Source: an uncultured Tateyamaria sp. (GTDB taxonomy: Bacteria; Pseudomonadota; Alphaproteobacteria; Rhodobacterales; Rhodobacteraceae). Taken from it: DNA of 64,000 bases. The translations under genes and the position numbers were made by a program. Under the pieces are notes generated by a model. It was given only the letters and a program-made list of their open reading frames with translations, was not told the DNA's origin and did no database searches. Position 1 is the first letter of the stretch, and every line of letters starts with the position of its first letter. This document shows, piece after piece, positions 9,605-19,127 of this stretch. The stretch is taken from assembly GCF_947496075.1 (NCBI RefSeq), contig NZ_CANMBJ010000001.1, forward strand, positions 186,001 to 250,000. The letters run 5' to 3'.

Positions 9605-12600
9605 TCAATGCGAGAGAAGATGCGCTTCGTGTCTCTTGAGGCTCCGCCGAGCGGAAGCGTAGACACCTGATCCTTGGCCATTTTCCAGTTCCGGGAACAG
9701 CTCCAGGATTTCGCTGCGCTGCGCATCCGTCATCGCATTCAACGTCATATCACCCGGCTGGAAGCTTTCCGTCCATGCGCCATCGGACAGGATGACTTCG
9801 TGCTGGTCAAACATGACATGGATGTAGGTCGTACCCGACACGTCCACGACATCGATGCCGTCCATGAAAGTCAAATGCTTGGCCGCCACCAGCACTTCGC
9901 TTTCGTCGAAATACAGTGCCGTCTTGTCACTCGCCATCAACACACGGTGCTGAGGTGACACAAGCATGTCACGCTCCGGAAGGCCCCTGCCAAGCGCGCC
10001 CTGTCGGATCAGGACCGGACGAAGATGCTGCGCACGGGCAAGTTCTTCACCCGACATGTCACGGCTGCCAACCCAACGAATTTCTTGAATTCCATTGTCA
10101 CGGGTGATCACCCGATCGCCAACCCTAAGGTCCTCGATCCGACGCTCACCTGTTGGTGTCGCAATCAGCGTACCCGGCGTGAAGCAGGGAATGACCTCTT
10201 CGATATCGGTGAAAGTCAACGTTCCGGCAGGATCGCCGTTCTGGTCGAAATAGTTGACCACACCGTCAAAGCCGTTGCCCCCCGCATCGGGGTTGGTGAG
10301 CACCACCTGAAGAGAGCCGTTGTTTGGCGCTGACCCACGCAGGTCCAGCACGTCAAAGTCGTCGCCACCCCCGCCACCGTCAACCTCTTCACCCGCATCA
10401 ACATTGATGAACAGGTCACGGTCGTCGCCACCGGACATGATGTCCTGACCACCGTTGCCACCATCGATGGTGTCGTTACCGGTGCCTCCTTCGATGACAT
10501 CATCACCGGTAGATCCAAGGATCGAGTCGTTGCCGGCATCACCGCTCAGCGTGTCGTCACCAGTGCCGCCGTCGATCACATCGTCGCCTGCACCGCCAGA
10601 CAGATCGTCCGCACCGTTGCCGCCGATGATGGTGTCGTTGCCGTCACCACCGTCCACCGTGTCGGCCTGGCCGCCTCCGTCGATGACGTCATTGCCTTCG
10701 CCGCCCAGAATGGTGTCATTGCCCTGACCACCAAGCAGGCTGTCATCACCGATACCGCCGTCGATCAGGTCATCATCGATCTCGCCGTCGATGGTGTCGT
10801 TGCCTTCCTCACCAAACAGCTCGTCATCATCATCGGCGCCAAAGATGAGGTCGTTGCCCTCACCACCGAACACCGTGTCCATGCCGTTGTCAGGGCGCGG
10901 ATCGGCCGGTAAGATCGGGTTCGATCCGTCATCTTCGATATTCAACTGGTCCAGCCCCAGATCGGGGTCATTGCCCGCAAAGATGGTGTCGTCGCCAACG
11001 CCGCCTTCAATCAGGTCGTTGCCTTCCCCCCCCACGATGCGGTCAGTGCCTTCATCGCCGGAAATCTCGTCATCGTCGATGCCACCATCGATGACATCAT
11101 TGCCGGTGCCACCCACGATGGTGTCCGCGTCATCTCCGGTGCTGATCGTGTCGTCACCTGCACCACCATCAACAAAGTCGAGGTCGTTGTTCGGATCATC
11201 ATCCGCCGGGAAGCCGAATGGGAAGCCGGGAACAGGTGTACCGTCGTCGTTGGGAAAGCCAAGATCCGGCGCAATGTCGCCGTTGCCGGTTTCGATCAGG
11301 TCATCCCCGTCGCCGCCGTCAACCACGTCATCACCCTGACCGGCGATCACCGTGTCGTTGCCACCACCCGCTTCGATGATGTCGTCGTCCGCGTCTTCAG
11401 GATCGTTCGAGAAGATGTTGTCGCCACTGTCGACCATATCCCCTTCAGGATCGCCCTCGTAATCCTCGTCGATCAGTTCGCCATCATCACTGCCCTCGAC
11501 AATCCCGTCGAGCGGGTTCGGCTCGACCGTCACGGTAACCTCAGCGCTGTCAAAGCCGCCCTGGTCATCCGTAATGGTGTAATCGATGACCGCGTCGCCC
11601 TCGAACCCGTCATTGGGTGTGAAGGTCAGCGTTCCATCGCCGTTGATGACCACGTCCCCATCGGGCGAGGTCGCCTCGGTCACGCGCAGCGCGTCGCCGT
11701 CCACATCCGTGTCATTGTCCAGCACGGGAATGGTGACAGCCGTATTGAACTGCGTGGTTTCCGCGTCATCGGCGGCTTCGGGTGCATCGTTGACCGGGGT
11801 CACTTCGATGACCAGATCAGCGGTGTCATTACCGCCATTGCCGTCTGCGATCGTGTAAGTGATCGTCGCGGTACCGTTGAAATTCTCAGCCGGAGTAAAG
11901 GTGATCGTACCATCGGGATTGATGGCAGCTTCACCCTGCTCTGACGGCACTACAGCGGAAATAACGGTCAGATCATCGCCGTCCGCATCGCTGTCATTGC
12001 CAAGTACATCGACGGTGACCGGCGTGTCTTCGTCAGTCGTGTCAGCGTCGTCCTCTGCAACAGGACCGTCATTGACGGCGCCGACGGACACAATGGCCTC
12101 GCCCGTATCTTCCCCGCCATTCCCGTCAACAACCGTGTAGGTGATTGTCGCCGGGCCGTTGAAGTTCGGCGCAGGTGTAAAGGTCACGGTGCCGTCACCA
12201 TTGTCGACAACCGAACCTTCAGCAGGATCAACGCTCAGCGATCCGATGCTCAGGTCATCGCCGTCCACATCGGTGTCGTTGCCCAGCAGGTCCACGACCA
12301 CGGCCACGTCCTCGTCCGTGGTTTCGATATCGTCTACAGCAACCGGATCATCATTGACCGGGTTCACCGTCACAGCGACTTCGGCAGTAGACGTGCCACC
12401 ATGTCCGTCCGTGATCGAATATGTGATGGTCGCATCGCCGTTGAAGTTTTCGGCAGGGGTGAACAGCAACTCGTTGTCCACAATCTCGACCGTACCCTGA
12501 TCGGCTGGCACCGATGCGCCCGTAATCGTCAGATCATCGCCGTCCGGGTCCGTATCATTGCCAATCACGTCGATGGTGACAGGCGTATCCTCATCCGTCG

Positions 12601-15490
12601 TCGCGGTATCGTCGTTGGCGGTTGGACCGTCATTGACCGCACCAACATTCACGATGGCCTGACCATCATCGGTGCCGCCATTGCCGTCCGATACGGTGTA
12701 GTCGATGGTCGCGGTACCGTTGAAGTTCGGTGCCGGGGTAAAGGTCACGGTGCCGTCACCGTTATCGACAACCGAACCCTGATCTGCGGGGACAGAGACA
12801 GACGCAAGTGTCAGATCATCACCATCCACGTCGGTGTCATTGCCCAGCAGATCAATGACAACCGCTTCATCTTCCATCGTGTCGGCCAGATCATCGACCG
12901 CGACAGGATCGTCATTGACCGGGTTGACCGTGACCACGACCTCGGCCGTGTCAGTGCCGCCATTGCCGTCCTCGATGGAATAGGAAATGGTCGCATCGCC
13001 GTTGAAATTCTCGGCAGGGGTGAACAGCAACTCGTTGTCCACAATCTCGACCGTACCCTGATCCGCAGGGACCGATGCGCCAGTAATGATCAGCGCGTCG
13101 CCATCCACATCCGTGTCATTTGCCAGCGCGTCGATGGTGACGGGCGTGTCTTCGTCCGTCGTGGCGGTGTCGTTGACCGCATCAGGTGCGTCATTGACCG
13201 GGTTCACCGTCACGTTGACTGTCGCTGTGTCTTCACCACCCTGATCGTCGGTCACGGTGTAGGTAATGGTCGTCGGGCCGTTGAAGTTCTCGTTCGGCTC
13301 GAAGATGAGCGTACCATCGGGGTTGATCGTGACAACCCCGTTAGGCGACGTGGCTTCCGTCACGCGCAACGGATCGCCATCGGGATCGCTGTCATTGCCC
13401 AGCACAGCGATATCGACGCTGCCGTCTTCATCAACTTCTGCAGTATCATCAACAGCATCGGGACCGCGGTTGATCTCGTCGCCAACGACCTCTTCGATTT
13501 CGGTAAAGGTCAGGGTCAGCCCATTCGGATTGCCGTCCGCATCCACGAACACGACCGTGCCGTTGATGCCGTTGCCATTGCTGTCAGGCGTCACGTTGTC
13601 CAAAAAGAACGGCCCCTGCCCGGTCAGGTCCAGAACATCCCGATCAGTGTTGTCGGCCGGATTGGTGCTGAAGCCACCGGCCCCGCCATCAACCTCGTCA
13701 CCTGCACCGCCAAAGATCGTGTCGGCGTCGTCGCCACCGCTCAGCAGGTCAGTTCCCGCGCCGCCCGAGATGACGTCATTGCCCTCTTCACCAAAGACCA
13801 TGTCGCTGCCGGCATCACCGTTCAACGTGTCATCACCGGATTGGCCATGGATCCAGTCGTTGCCAGTGCCGCCATCGACCGAGTCGTTGCCGGACCCCAT
13901 CCAGATCTCATCATTGCCAGCGCCACCAAAACCGGTGTCATCACCCGATCCGCCAATCAGGAAGTCGCGCCCGGCACCACCGCCCAGAACGTCATTGCCC
14001 CGACCGCCCTCAAGGCGATCATTACCGTCGCCGCCGACAAGGCTGTCATTGTCATCTTCACCGCGCAGCGTGTCATGGCCGCCCTCGCCGAAAATGGTGT
14101 CGTCGCCGTCACCACCTTCCAGTGTGTCATTGCCGTCGGCGCCGTCATCCACGATGGGTGCATCGAAATAGACGTCGGTGATGTTGATGCCTGAATTGTC
14201 GCCGCCATCCTGTTCATGCTCGATGACAATGCGGGCCACGGGACCCGGAATGCTGACAAGTAGCGAATACTCTTCGGACGTGTCCGCCAGATAACCGCCA
14301 TTGCTGTCGGCGGTGTCGTTGCCCGCAACGCCATCCGTGTCCAGCAGGGTCAGATTGCTGCCACCTTCCAGGTTGACAGTGATCTGTTGTCCGACGGCGT
14401 CATACGCAATGACGCGCACGACACCATCGCCGTCGATGTCATTGATACGGAAAGACACATCTTCGACCGAGGCCGAGAACTCAAGTTGGTATTCCGCCGA
14501 ATTTCCCTGACCATTCAGAATGTTGTCGAGCGAACTGTTGTTATCGCTCGAATTGCCGTCGCCATCGATGTTCTGAATATTCTGCGTGTCGTTAGACTGG
14601 ATCGTGCGGGACGCACCGGATTGATCGAGGACTGAAAACGACACTTCGACATTGCCGGTGTCCTGCGTGAAATTGCCCAGAGTGTTGCCATCGCCAAAGG
14701 GCGACTTTTCCCATTCAAAGACTTCACGTTCCGACGCGCCCGCACCAGGGCCAGTATAATTGCTGTCGCCAAAGATGACATCATCACCGTCGCCGCCCTG
14801 CACGCTGTCATTGCCGCTGCCCGCATACACTTCGTCGTCCGCACGACCGGCCTCAACCGTGTCGTCCCCACCCAGGGCATCCACAATGTCATCATCGCGG
14901 CCTTCACCCGGCAGGACTTGATCGTTGGCGTCAATACAGTCGCCTTCCGGATCTTCATCATAGGCTGCGTCGATCAGGTTGCCGTCGTTGTCCCCTTCCA
15001 CCACGCCGTCAAGGCCAGAGGTATCGAACACAAGGTTGTCGATGGCGCCCGAACCTTTCAGTTCGACTTCCATCCGCGTCACACCTGATACATCGAAATC
15101 GACGATCGACTGACCATTGTTGTCCGTATCTTCGATCTTGATCTTGTCGATCTCATTCCCGTGGGCATCGTAAAAACGCACATACGCGCCTTCCTCGATG
15201 TCGAGGAAGGTCAGCCGGTTGATGACGGAAGGTTCGTCAAAGACAAAGTTGATCTTGCCACCGCTGCCATTGTCATCCGGGTCACTACTGTCGCCGTCTT
15301 CCGAGATGATCAACGCACCCCCGAGGTTCGTGGTCGCCAGATCGCTATCCTGCCCAGTCGGCTGCGCCGTGTTGAACACCATGGCTTGATTTGCCCCACC
15401 AGTGGCCGAAATCGTCACGCCTTGGGTGCTGAATTCGTTGTCGACAACAGTGCCCGAAGCGAGGGCGTTGAAATCAATAAACTTGGTCAT
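9605..15490 (-). CDS. giant acidic exoprotein: RTX blocks, seven cadherin-like repeats, C-terminal Hint domain
   Basis: 1961 residues. Start ATG 15490 has an AGGAG site 8 bases upstream. Order of parts: an N-terminal beta domain (about 1-165, anchor-type FDFNALASG start); RTX repeats (about 195-235); a second beta domain (about 245-450); RTX repeats (about 455-605); seven tandem cadherin-like (tandem-95/VCBS type) repeats of about 92 residues (about 677-1323), each with DEDTPV, GNDTDVDGDDL and FTPAENFNG-like motifs; further RTX repeats (about 1360-1690); and a Hint_2 module from Cys1769 (CFTPGTLIATPTG) to the end. The long Asp/Asn-rich body suggests a calcium-stiffened surface or secreted adhesin, probably type I exported, with possible Hint-driven C-terminal processing. 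That function is inferred; the domain reading is firm. Confidence 0.9.
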   Translation of the reverse strand: MTKFIDFNALASGTVVDNEFSTQGVTISATGGANQAMVFNTAQPTGQDSDLATTNLGGALIISEDGDSSDPDDNGSGGKINFVFDEPSVINRLTFLDIEEGAYVRFYDAHGNEIDKIKIEDTDNNGQSIVDFDVSGVTRMEVELKGSGAIDNLVFDTSGLDGVVEGDNDGNLIDAAYDEDPEGDCIDANDQVLPGEGRDDDIVDALGGDDTVEAGRADDEVYAGSGNDSVQGGDGDDVIFGDSNYTGPGAGASEREVFEWEKSPFGDGNTLGNFTQDTGNVEVSFSVLDQSGASRTIQSNDTQNIQNIDGDGNSSDNNSSLDNILNGQGNSAEYQLEFSASVEDVSFRINDIDGDGVVRVIAYDAVGQQITVNLEGGSNLTLLDTDGVAGNDTADSNGGYLADTSEEYSLLVSIPGPVARIVIEHEQDGGDNSGINITDVYFDAPIVDDGADGNDTLEGGDGDDTIFGEGGHDTLRGEDDNDSLVGGDGNDRLEGGRGNDVLGGGAGRDFLIGGSGDDTGFGGAGNDEIWMGSGNDSVDGGTGNDWIHGQSGDDTLNGDAGSDMVFGEEGNDVISGGAGTDLLSGGDDADTIFGGAGDEVDGGAGGFSTNPADNTDRDVLDLTGQGPFFLDNVTPDSNGNGINGTVVFVDADGNPNGLTLTFTEIEEVVGDEINRGPDAVDDTAEVDEDGSVDIAVLGNDSDPDGDPLRVTEATSPNGVVTINPDGTLIFEPNENFNGPTTITYTVTDDQGGEDTATVNVTVNPVNDAPDAVNDTATTDEDTPVTIDALANDTDVDGDALIITGASVPADQGTVEIVDNELLFTPAENFNGDATISYSIEDGNGGTDTAEVVVTVNPVNDDPVAVDDLADTMEDEAVVIDLLGNDTDVDGDDLTLASVSVPADQGSVVDNGDGTVTFTPAPNFNGTATIDYTVSDGNGGTDDGQAIVNVGAVNDGPTANDDTATTDEDTPVTIDVIGNDTDPDGDDLTITGASVPADQGTVEIVDNELLFTPAENFNGDATITYSITDGHGGTSTAEVAVTVNPVNDDPVAVDDIETTDEDVAVVVDLLGNDTDVDGDDLSIGSLSVDPAEGSVVDNGDGTVTFTPAPNFNGPATITYTVVDGNGGEDTGEAIVSVGAVNDGPVAEDDADTTDEDTPVTVDVLGNDSDADGDDLTVISAVVPSEQGEAAINPDGTITFTPAENFNGTATITYTIADGNGGNDTADLVIEVTPVNDAPEAADDAETTQFNTAVTIPVLDNDTDVDGDALRVTEATSPDGDVVINGDGTLTFTPNDGFEGDAVIDYTITDDQGGFDSAEVTVTVEPNPLDGIVEGSDDGELIDEDYEGDPEGDMVDSGDNIFSNDPEDADDDIIEAGGGNDTVIAGQGDDVVDGGDGDDLIETGNGDIAPDLGFPNDDGTPVPGFPFGFPADDDPNNDLDFVDGGAGDDTISTGDDADTIVGGTGNDVIDGGIDDDEISGDEGTDRIVGGEGNDLIEGGVGDDTIFAGNDPDLGLDQLNIEDDGSNPILPADPRPDNGMDTVFGGEGNDLIFGADDDDELFGEEGNDTIDGEIDDDLIDGGIGDDSLLGGQGNDTILGGEGNDVIDGGGQADTVDGGDGNDTIIGGNGADDLSGGAGDDVIDGGTGDDTLSGDAGNDSILGSTGDDVIEGGTGNDTIDGGNGGQDIMSGGDDRDLFINVDAGEEVDGGGGGDDFDVLDLRGSAPNNGSLQVVLTNPDAGGNGFDGVVNYFDQNGDPAGTLTFTDIEEVIPCFTPGTLIATPTGERRIEDLRVGDRVITRDNGIQEIRWVGSRDMSGEELARAQHLRPVLIRQGALGRGLPERDMLVSPQHRVLMASDKTALYFDESEVLVAAKHLTFMDGIDVVDVSGTTYIHVMFDQHEVILSDGAWTESFQPGDMTLNAMTDAQRSEILELFPELENGQGSGVYASARRSLKRHEAHLLSH
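11521..13462 (-). repeat. seven tandem ~277-bp coding repeats (cadherin-like modules)
   Basis: Within the giant exoprotein gene the modules begin with PDAVDD, PDAVND, PVAVDD, PTANDD, PVAVDD, PVAEDD and PEAADD. Modules 2 and 4 are close copies of each other, as are 3 and 5. A stretch of about 53 nucleotides is identical at about 12450-12502 and 13011-13063. This indicates duplication of a two-module unit of about 561 bp. Confidence 0.85.
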
Positions 15491-16462
15491 GTGTCGGAAC
15501 TCCTAGGCGTGGTTGCGCGCAGCACGCAACGCGACCGGAACAATTGCACAATAAACGGAGATCTTGGCCGCTACGGCCAGGGCTACGAAACGGCAGGTGA
15601 TTGCCATCTTAGGCATCAACTCTCGGGTGATTTGCCACATCGGTCCGTCTCCATCATTAACTCACTCTTCCCCAAGACGAAGCGACGCACCTATCGGTCG
15701 GGCGATCCGCATACACGCCTAACAAATGGAGGGAGAAATGGTCGGCTGCGACACGCAAACCGATACGGACCCGGCAAACGCATCTTTCAGCGGTTGCTCG
15801 GCAACGTTGCGAACACACTCCCCACATCTTTCAATGCGTCTTGTGCGGTCGCCCCCTTGACCTAAAGACATCGCCCCCCAGTTGGGCAAGATTGTTCTTA
15901 CGGTCAGCATTGATGCAAAAAAAGGGAAAAATGTCTGAAAAGTGGCACTATCCACGCAAACAGACGCATACATCGCCCATTTATGTGAAAACTTTTGCCA
16001 CCCCTGATTGTACTAATATACGCAAAGTACGCACATGTATGGGCAAATACCCGCCTAAATCACTGTAGAAGAACATTTTAAGTGCATTCCCGTTTTTTAA
16101 CAGATTCACCTTCAAGTTCGCTCCATCACGACAGTTGACCACAGATAATTTTGCCGTGTTTCTGCCAGATTTTGTGGTGCTTATGTTCTCAAACCGCGAT
16201 CAATGGACAAAAAGATACCATAATGATGCGATCTGCCCAACAAGACAGTGGTTGCCGCGAATCGCTTGGGATCGATTTTCCATAATGACATCGCCGTATA
16301 GCGATCTTGCAGTTTCCAAAGCGCTTCGAAAAGGCAATGTCGTCCTCGCCGTCTAACGCAAAGCACTGTCAGGGTTCTAGACAATTGTTATTCAAGATAT
16401 CGAACAGACCAATCTGAGCACGCCAAAACTGGCCATGCATGATCACATTAGTAGTCAGAGGC
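15491..16462. other. long AT-richer intergenic region upstream of the giant exoprotein gene
   Basis: About 970 bp with no reading frame resembling a known protein; the short frames present (for example 16135-16356) lack a good ribosome site and roseobacter-like composition. The left part must carry the promoter and leader of the giant exoprotein gene on the minus strand. Two related elements are visible: TACGCA-AAG-TACGCA at 16019-16033 and an ACGCAAACAGACGCA stretch near 15955. From about 15900 to 16440 the DNA is visibly richer in A and T than its neighbours. It may hold regulatory sites, a small RNA or decayed sequence; nothing specific can be supported. Confidence 0.5.
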
Positions 16463-16548
16463 TGGTACCCAAGGCCGGACTCGAACCGGCACGCCCGCAA
16501 AGGCGGGGGATTTTGAATCCCCTGCGTCTACCATTCCGCCACTTGGGC
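16463..16548 (-). tRNA. tRNA-Leu (anticodon CAA)
   Basis: Read on the minus strand, the 86-nt sequence starts GCCCAAG and ends CTTGGGT-A-CCA, giving a 7-bp acceptor stem with a G-U first pair and an encoded CCA. The anticodon arm is GGGGA-TTCAAAA-TCCCC, so the anticodon is CAA, reading UUG. A long variable arm and a TTCGAGT T-loop are present, as expected for a class II tRNA-Leu. It is divergent from the YqaA gene that follows. Confidence 0.95.
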
Positions 16549-16636
16549 CTCAGGACTGCCGGATACCGAAGTGCTGCGTCAGGGGCAAGTGCAAAGCGAC
16601 TTGACCTCCCTTCCCACCCATGGTCTGCCGCCCCGC

Positions 16637-17215
16637 ATGATAAAGCGACTGTACGACTGGACCATGGGATGGGCCAATCACCCCGGCGCGCTCTGGGTTT
16701 TGGCCATTGTTGCGTTTGTGGAAAGCTCGATCTTTCCGATCCCGCCCGACGTCCTGATGATCCCGATGATCCTTGCCGCGCCACACCGTGCGTGGCTCAT
16801 TGCAGGTGTGGCCCTGATCGCGTCGGTCCTGGGCGGATTGCTGGGCTACGCCATCGGGATGCTGGCGTTTGACACGATTGGGCAACCCATTCTGGCCGCC
16901 CTGGGCAAAGCGGACGCGATGGAAGCGTTCAACACGCGCTTCAATGATTTTGGCTTCTGGGCTGTGCTGACCGCTGGTGTGACCCCCTTCCCTTACAAGG
17001 TGATCACGATCATGTCCGGTTGGACGGGGATGCCGCTTGCCACCTTCATGGCCACATCCGTCCTGGCCCGCGGGCTGCGCTTCTTCATCGTTGCAGGATT
17101 GCTTTGGAAATTCGGCGCGCCCATTCGTGATTTCATCGAGCGTCGTCTCGGGTTGATGTTCACCCTGTTCGTCGTGATCCTTGTGGGCGGATTCCTGGCT
17201 GTGGGGGCACTATGA
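16637..17215 (+). CDS. YqaA family membrane protein (DedA/SNARE-associated superfamily)
   Basis: 192 residues from ATG 16637; a longer frame from 16571 adds 22 residues not typical of the family, whose N-terminus is usually MIRRLYDW-like (here MIKRLYDWTM). Hydrophobic segments lie near residues 18-45, 53-80, 110-130 and 165-190. The FIPIPPDVLMIPMIL-like segment and the GVTPFPYKVITIMSG motif match the DedA superfamily, whose members act in phospholipid or undecaprenyl-phosphate flipping across the inner membrane. The stop overlaps the dsbB start by 4 bp (ATGA), so the two are translationally coupled. Confidence 0.88.
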   Translation: MIKRLYDWTMGWANHPGALWVLAIVAFVESSIFPIPPDVLMIPMILAAPHRAWLIAGVALIASVLGGLLGYAIGMLAFDTIGQPILAALGKADAMEAFNTRFNDFGFWAVLTAGVTPFPYKVITIMSGWTGMPLATFMATSVLARGLRFFIVAGLLWKFGAPIRDFIERRLGLMFTLFVVILVGGFLAVGAL

Positions 17216-17682
17216 AACGGCAAAACCTTGTCGCATTGGCCGCAGGTGGCTCGGTGGCCTTGCTGTTGGGGGCGTTTGCCTTCCAGCACCTCGGCGGTCT
17301 GCCGCCTTGCAAACTGTGTATCTGGCAGCGCTACCCACATGTGGCGGCCATCGTCCTTGGTGCTGTGGCGTTGTTTGTGCCTCTCCCCATTTTCATCGCA
17401 TTGGGTGCAATCGCGGCTCTCAGCACGGCGGGCGTCGGAGCCTATCACGTTGGTGTCGAGCAAGGCTGGTGGGAAGGGCCGACCAGTTGTTCGTCCGGTG
17501 CCATCGACACCCTCGATCCCAATGCGTTGTTCGATCAGATCATGGCCGCGCCGCTGATCCGCTGTGATGAAATCGCCTGGCAGTTTGCAGGGCTGAGCAT
17601 GGCCGGATGGAACATGGTCCTTTCGATCCTCATCGCCGCGGTCTGGATCGCGGCCCTGCGCGTCAGGCCGACTTCCGCGTAG
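17212..17682 (+). CDS. dsbB: disulfide bond formation protein B (quinone-linked thiol oxidase)
   Basis: 156 residues with four predicted membrane helices. The redox pairs are Cys33/Cys36 (PPCKLCIWQR) and Cys93/Cys118, matching the CxxC plus loop-cysteine layout of DsbB. The protein re-oxidises periplasmic DsbA and passes electrons to ubiquinone. It overlaps the YqaA gene by ATGA, a common roseobacter pairing. Its last 20 bp overlap the 3' end of the convergent Lrp-type regulator gene. No classical DsbA is adjacent; a DsbA-like protein is encoded at 62414. Confidence 0.9.
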   Translation: MKRQNLVALAAGGSVALLLGAFAFQHLGGLPPCKLCIWQRYPHVAAIVLGAVALFVPLPIFIALGAIAALSTAGVGAYHVGVEQGWWEGPTSCSSGAIDTLDPNALFDQIMAAPLIRCDEIAWQFAGLSMAGWNMVLSILIAAVWIAALRVRPTSA

Positions 17683-18088
17683 ACAGCAGCAACGACGTTT
17701 CGCTCGCCACCACCCCATCCAGCTTCCGGATGCGAAACAGAACACTGTCGAACTGTTCCAGCGTGTCGGTGCCAATCTCGACAATCACGTCCCAACGGCC
17801 ATTGGTCGAATGAACGGCACGTATTTCAACCATACCCTGCAACTGGCGTATGATACGTTCGGTCCCCCGCCCCTCGATCGCGATCATCATCAACCCGCGC
17901 ACCGGATCGCGGGCAGTGTCTGCGCGCACAACGACGGTAAACCCCAATATGTCACCGCGCGCCTGCAACTTCTCGATCCGGGACCGCACCGTTGTGCGCG
18001 ACAGCCCCAGACGGATGGACAGATCGGACAGGGACGCGCGTGCGTCGTGACGCAGGGCAGCAATCAACCGATTGTCAGTTTCATCCAT
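17663..18088 (-). CDS. Lrp/AsnC-family transcriptional regulator
   Basis: 141 residues from the ATG at 18088, chosen because GGAGG lies 5 bases before it and MDETDNRLIAAL is the standard Lrp N-terminus. Residues 1-60 form the winged helix-turn-helix (SDLSIRLGLSRTTVRSRI); residues 65-141 are the RAM ligand-binding domain. It is divergent from the arginase-CtlX-cyclodeaminase operon with 104 bp between starts. By position it is the likely regulator of that operon, responding to arginine, ornithine or another amino acid. The ligand is inferred. The 3' end overlaps dsbB by 20 bp tail to tail. Confidence 0.9.
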   Translation of the reverse strand: MDETDNRLIAALRHDARASLSDLSIRLGLSRTTVRSRIEKLQARGDILGFTVVVRADTARDPVRGLMMIAIEGRGTERIIRQLQGMVEIRAVHSTNGRWDVIVEIGTDTLEQFDSVLFRIRKLDGVVASETSLLLSTRKSA

Positions 18089-18192
18089 TTCCGCCTCCAT
18101 TTTGATCAATCGTAGTTCGATACGGACAAAATGATCGCTTGTCCACGACACGAATTGCGCAAATCTGTGGTGCAACAGCGATGAGGTGCGGA

Positions 18193-19113
18193 ATGGAAGC
18201 CAGAACAATCGATTTGATCGGCGTGCCGATGGACAGCGGCAAGCGCCGCCAGGGCTGCCTCATGGGCCCGGATGCCCTGCGCACGGCTGGCCTGCACCGG
18301 GCTTTGGCTGATCTCGGCCACACCGTTTCAGATCACGGCAACGTATCACCTGCTCCCTTCACCGAAGAAACAGACGGACGACTACACGCGCCGCAAGAAA
18401 CAATCGCATGGACCCACGCCCTGTCCGATGTGGCCCAGAGCGCGTCCGCAACGTCCGTCCCGATCTTCATGGGTGGCGATCATGCGCTGGCGCTGGGAAC
18501 AGTCCGCGGGGTGGCGAATGCTGCGGCTCAGCGCGGTCGCCCCCTCTTCGTCCTGTGGCTGGACGCACATACCGACTACCACACACCGGCAACCACGGCG
18601 TCGGGCAACCTGCACGGCACTCCGATGGGATATGTGACCGGGCGGCCCGGGTTTGACGGCTTTCCCCAGATCACGCACCCGGTCCAGCACGAACACATCG
18701 CCATGCTTGGACTGCGCTCCGTCGATGCGGAAGAGCGCGCGGCGCTCGAACAAAGCGACGTTACTTACGTCGACATGCGCCAGATTGACGAACACGGCAT
18801 CGCAAAACCTCTTGCCGCGTTCCTCGACCGGGTGACCAGGGCAAACGGCCTGCTGCATGTCTCGCTCGACGTCGACTTTCTGGATCCTTCGGTTGCCCCG
18901 GCCGTGGGCACAACAGTGCCAGGCGGCGCCACAATCCGCGAAGCCCACCTGGTGATGGAGATGATCTGCGACAGCGGGCTTATGACCTCACTCGATATCG
19001 TGGAACTCAACCCTTTTCTGGATGAACGCGGACGCACCGCCCAGCTGATGGTCGACCTTGTCGCCTCGGCCTTTGGCCGCCGCATCTTCGACCGCCCCAC
19101 CCGCGCCTATTAA
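18193..19113 (+). CDS. rocF: arginase
   Basis: 306 residues from ATG 18193 (GAGG 5 bases upstream; N-terminus MEARTIDLIGVPMDSGKRR fits arginases). Metal ligands of the ureohydrolase family are present: His97 (GGDHALALG), Asp124, His126 and Asp128 (LDAHTDYHT), and Asp226 and Asp228 (SLDVDFLDP). The SGNLHGTPM loop and the GTTVPGGAT segment favour arginase over agmatinase. Reaction: L-arginine to L-ornithine plus urea, in the cytosol. First gene of a three-gene operon with CtlX and ornithine cyclodeaminase, so ornithine should flow to proline. Confidence 0.93.
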   Translation: MEARTIDLIGVPMDSGKRRQGCLMGPDALRTAGLHRALADLGHTVSDHGNVSPAPFTEETDGRLHAPQETIAWTHALSDVAQSASATSVPIFMGGDHALALGTVRGVANAAAQRGRPLFVLWLDAHTDYHTPATTASGNLHGTPMGYVTGRPGFDGFPQITHPVQHEHIAMLGLRSVDAEERAALEQSDVTYVDMRQIDEHGIAKPLAAFLDRVTRANGLLHVSLDVDFLDPSVAPAVGTTVPGGATIREAHLVMEMICDSGLMTSLDIVELNPFLDERGRTAQLMVDLVASAFGRRIFDRPTRAY

Positions 19114-19127
19114 GGACCCCGCCGCAT

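Noticed and set aside
11521-13462. regular repeats resembling a CRISPR-like array
   Set aside because: Unit length is about 277 bp with coding continuity and protein-level conservation; there are no short repeats with unique spacers.
12401-14194. 597-codon open frame on the plus strand
   Set aside because: Antisense to the cadherin-like repeats and RTX block of the giant exoprotein gene; its predicted peptide is repetitive with no recognised domain.
16135-16356. 73-codon plus-strand frame in the long gap
   Set aside because: No ribosome site, no recognisable domain and atypical composition; insufficient support to call a gene.
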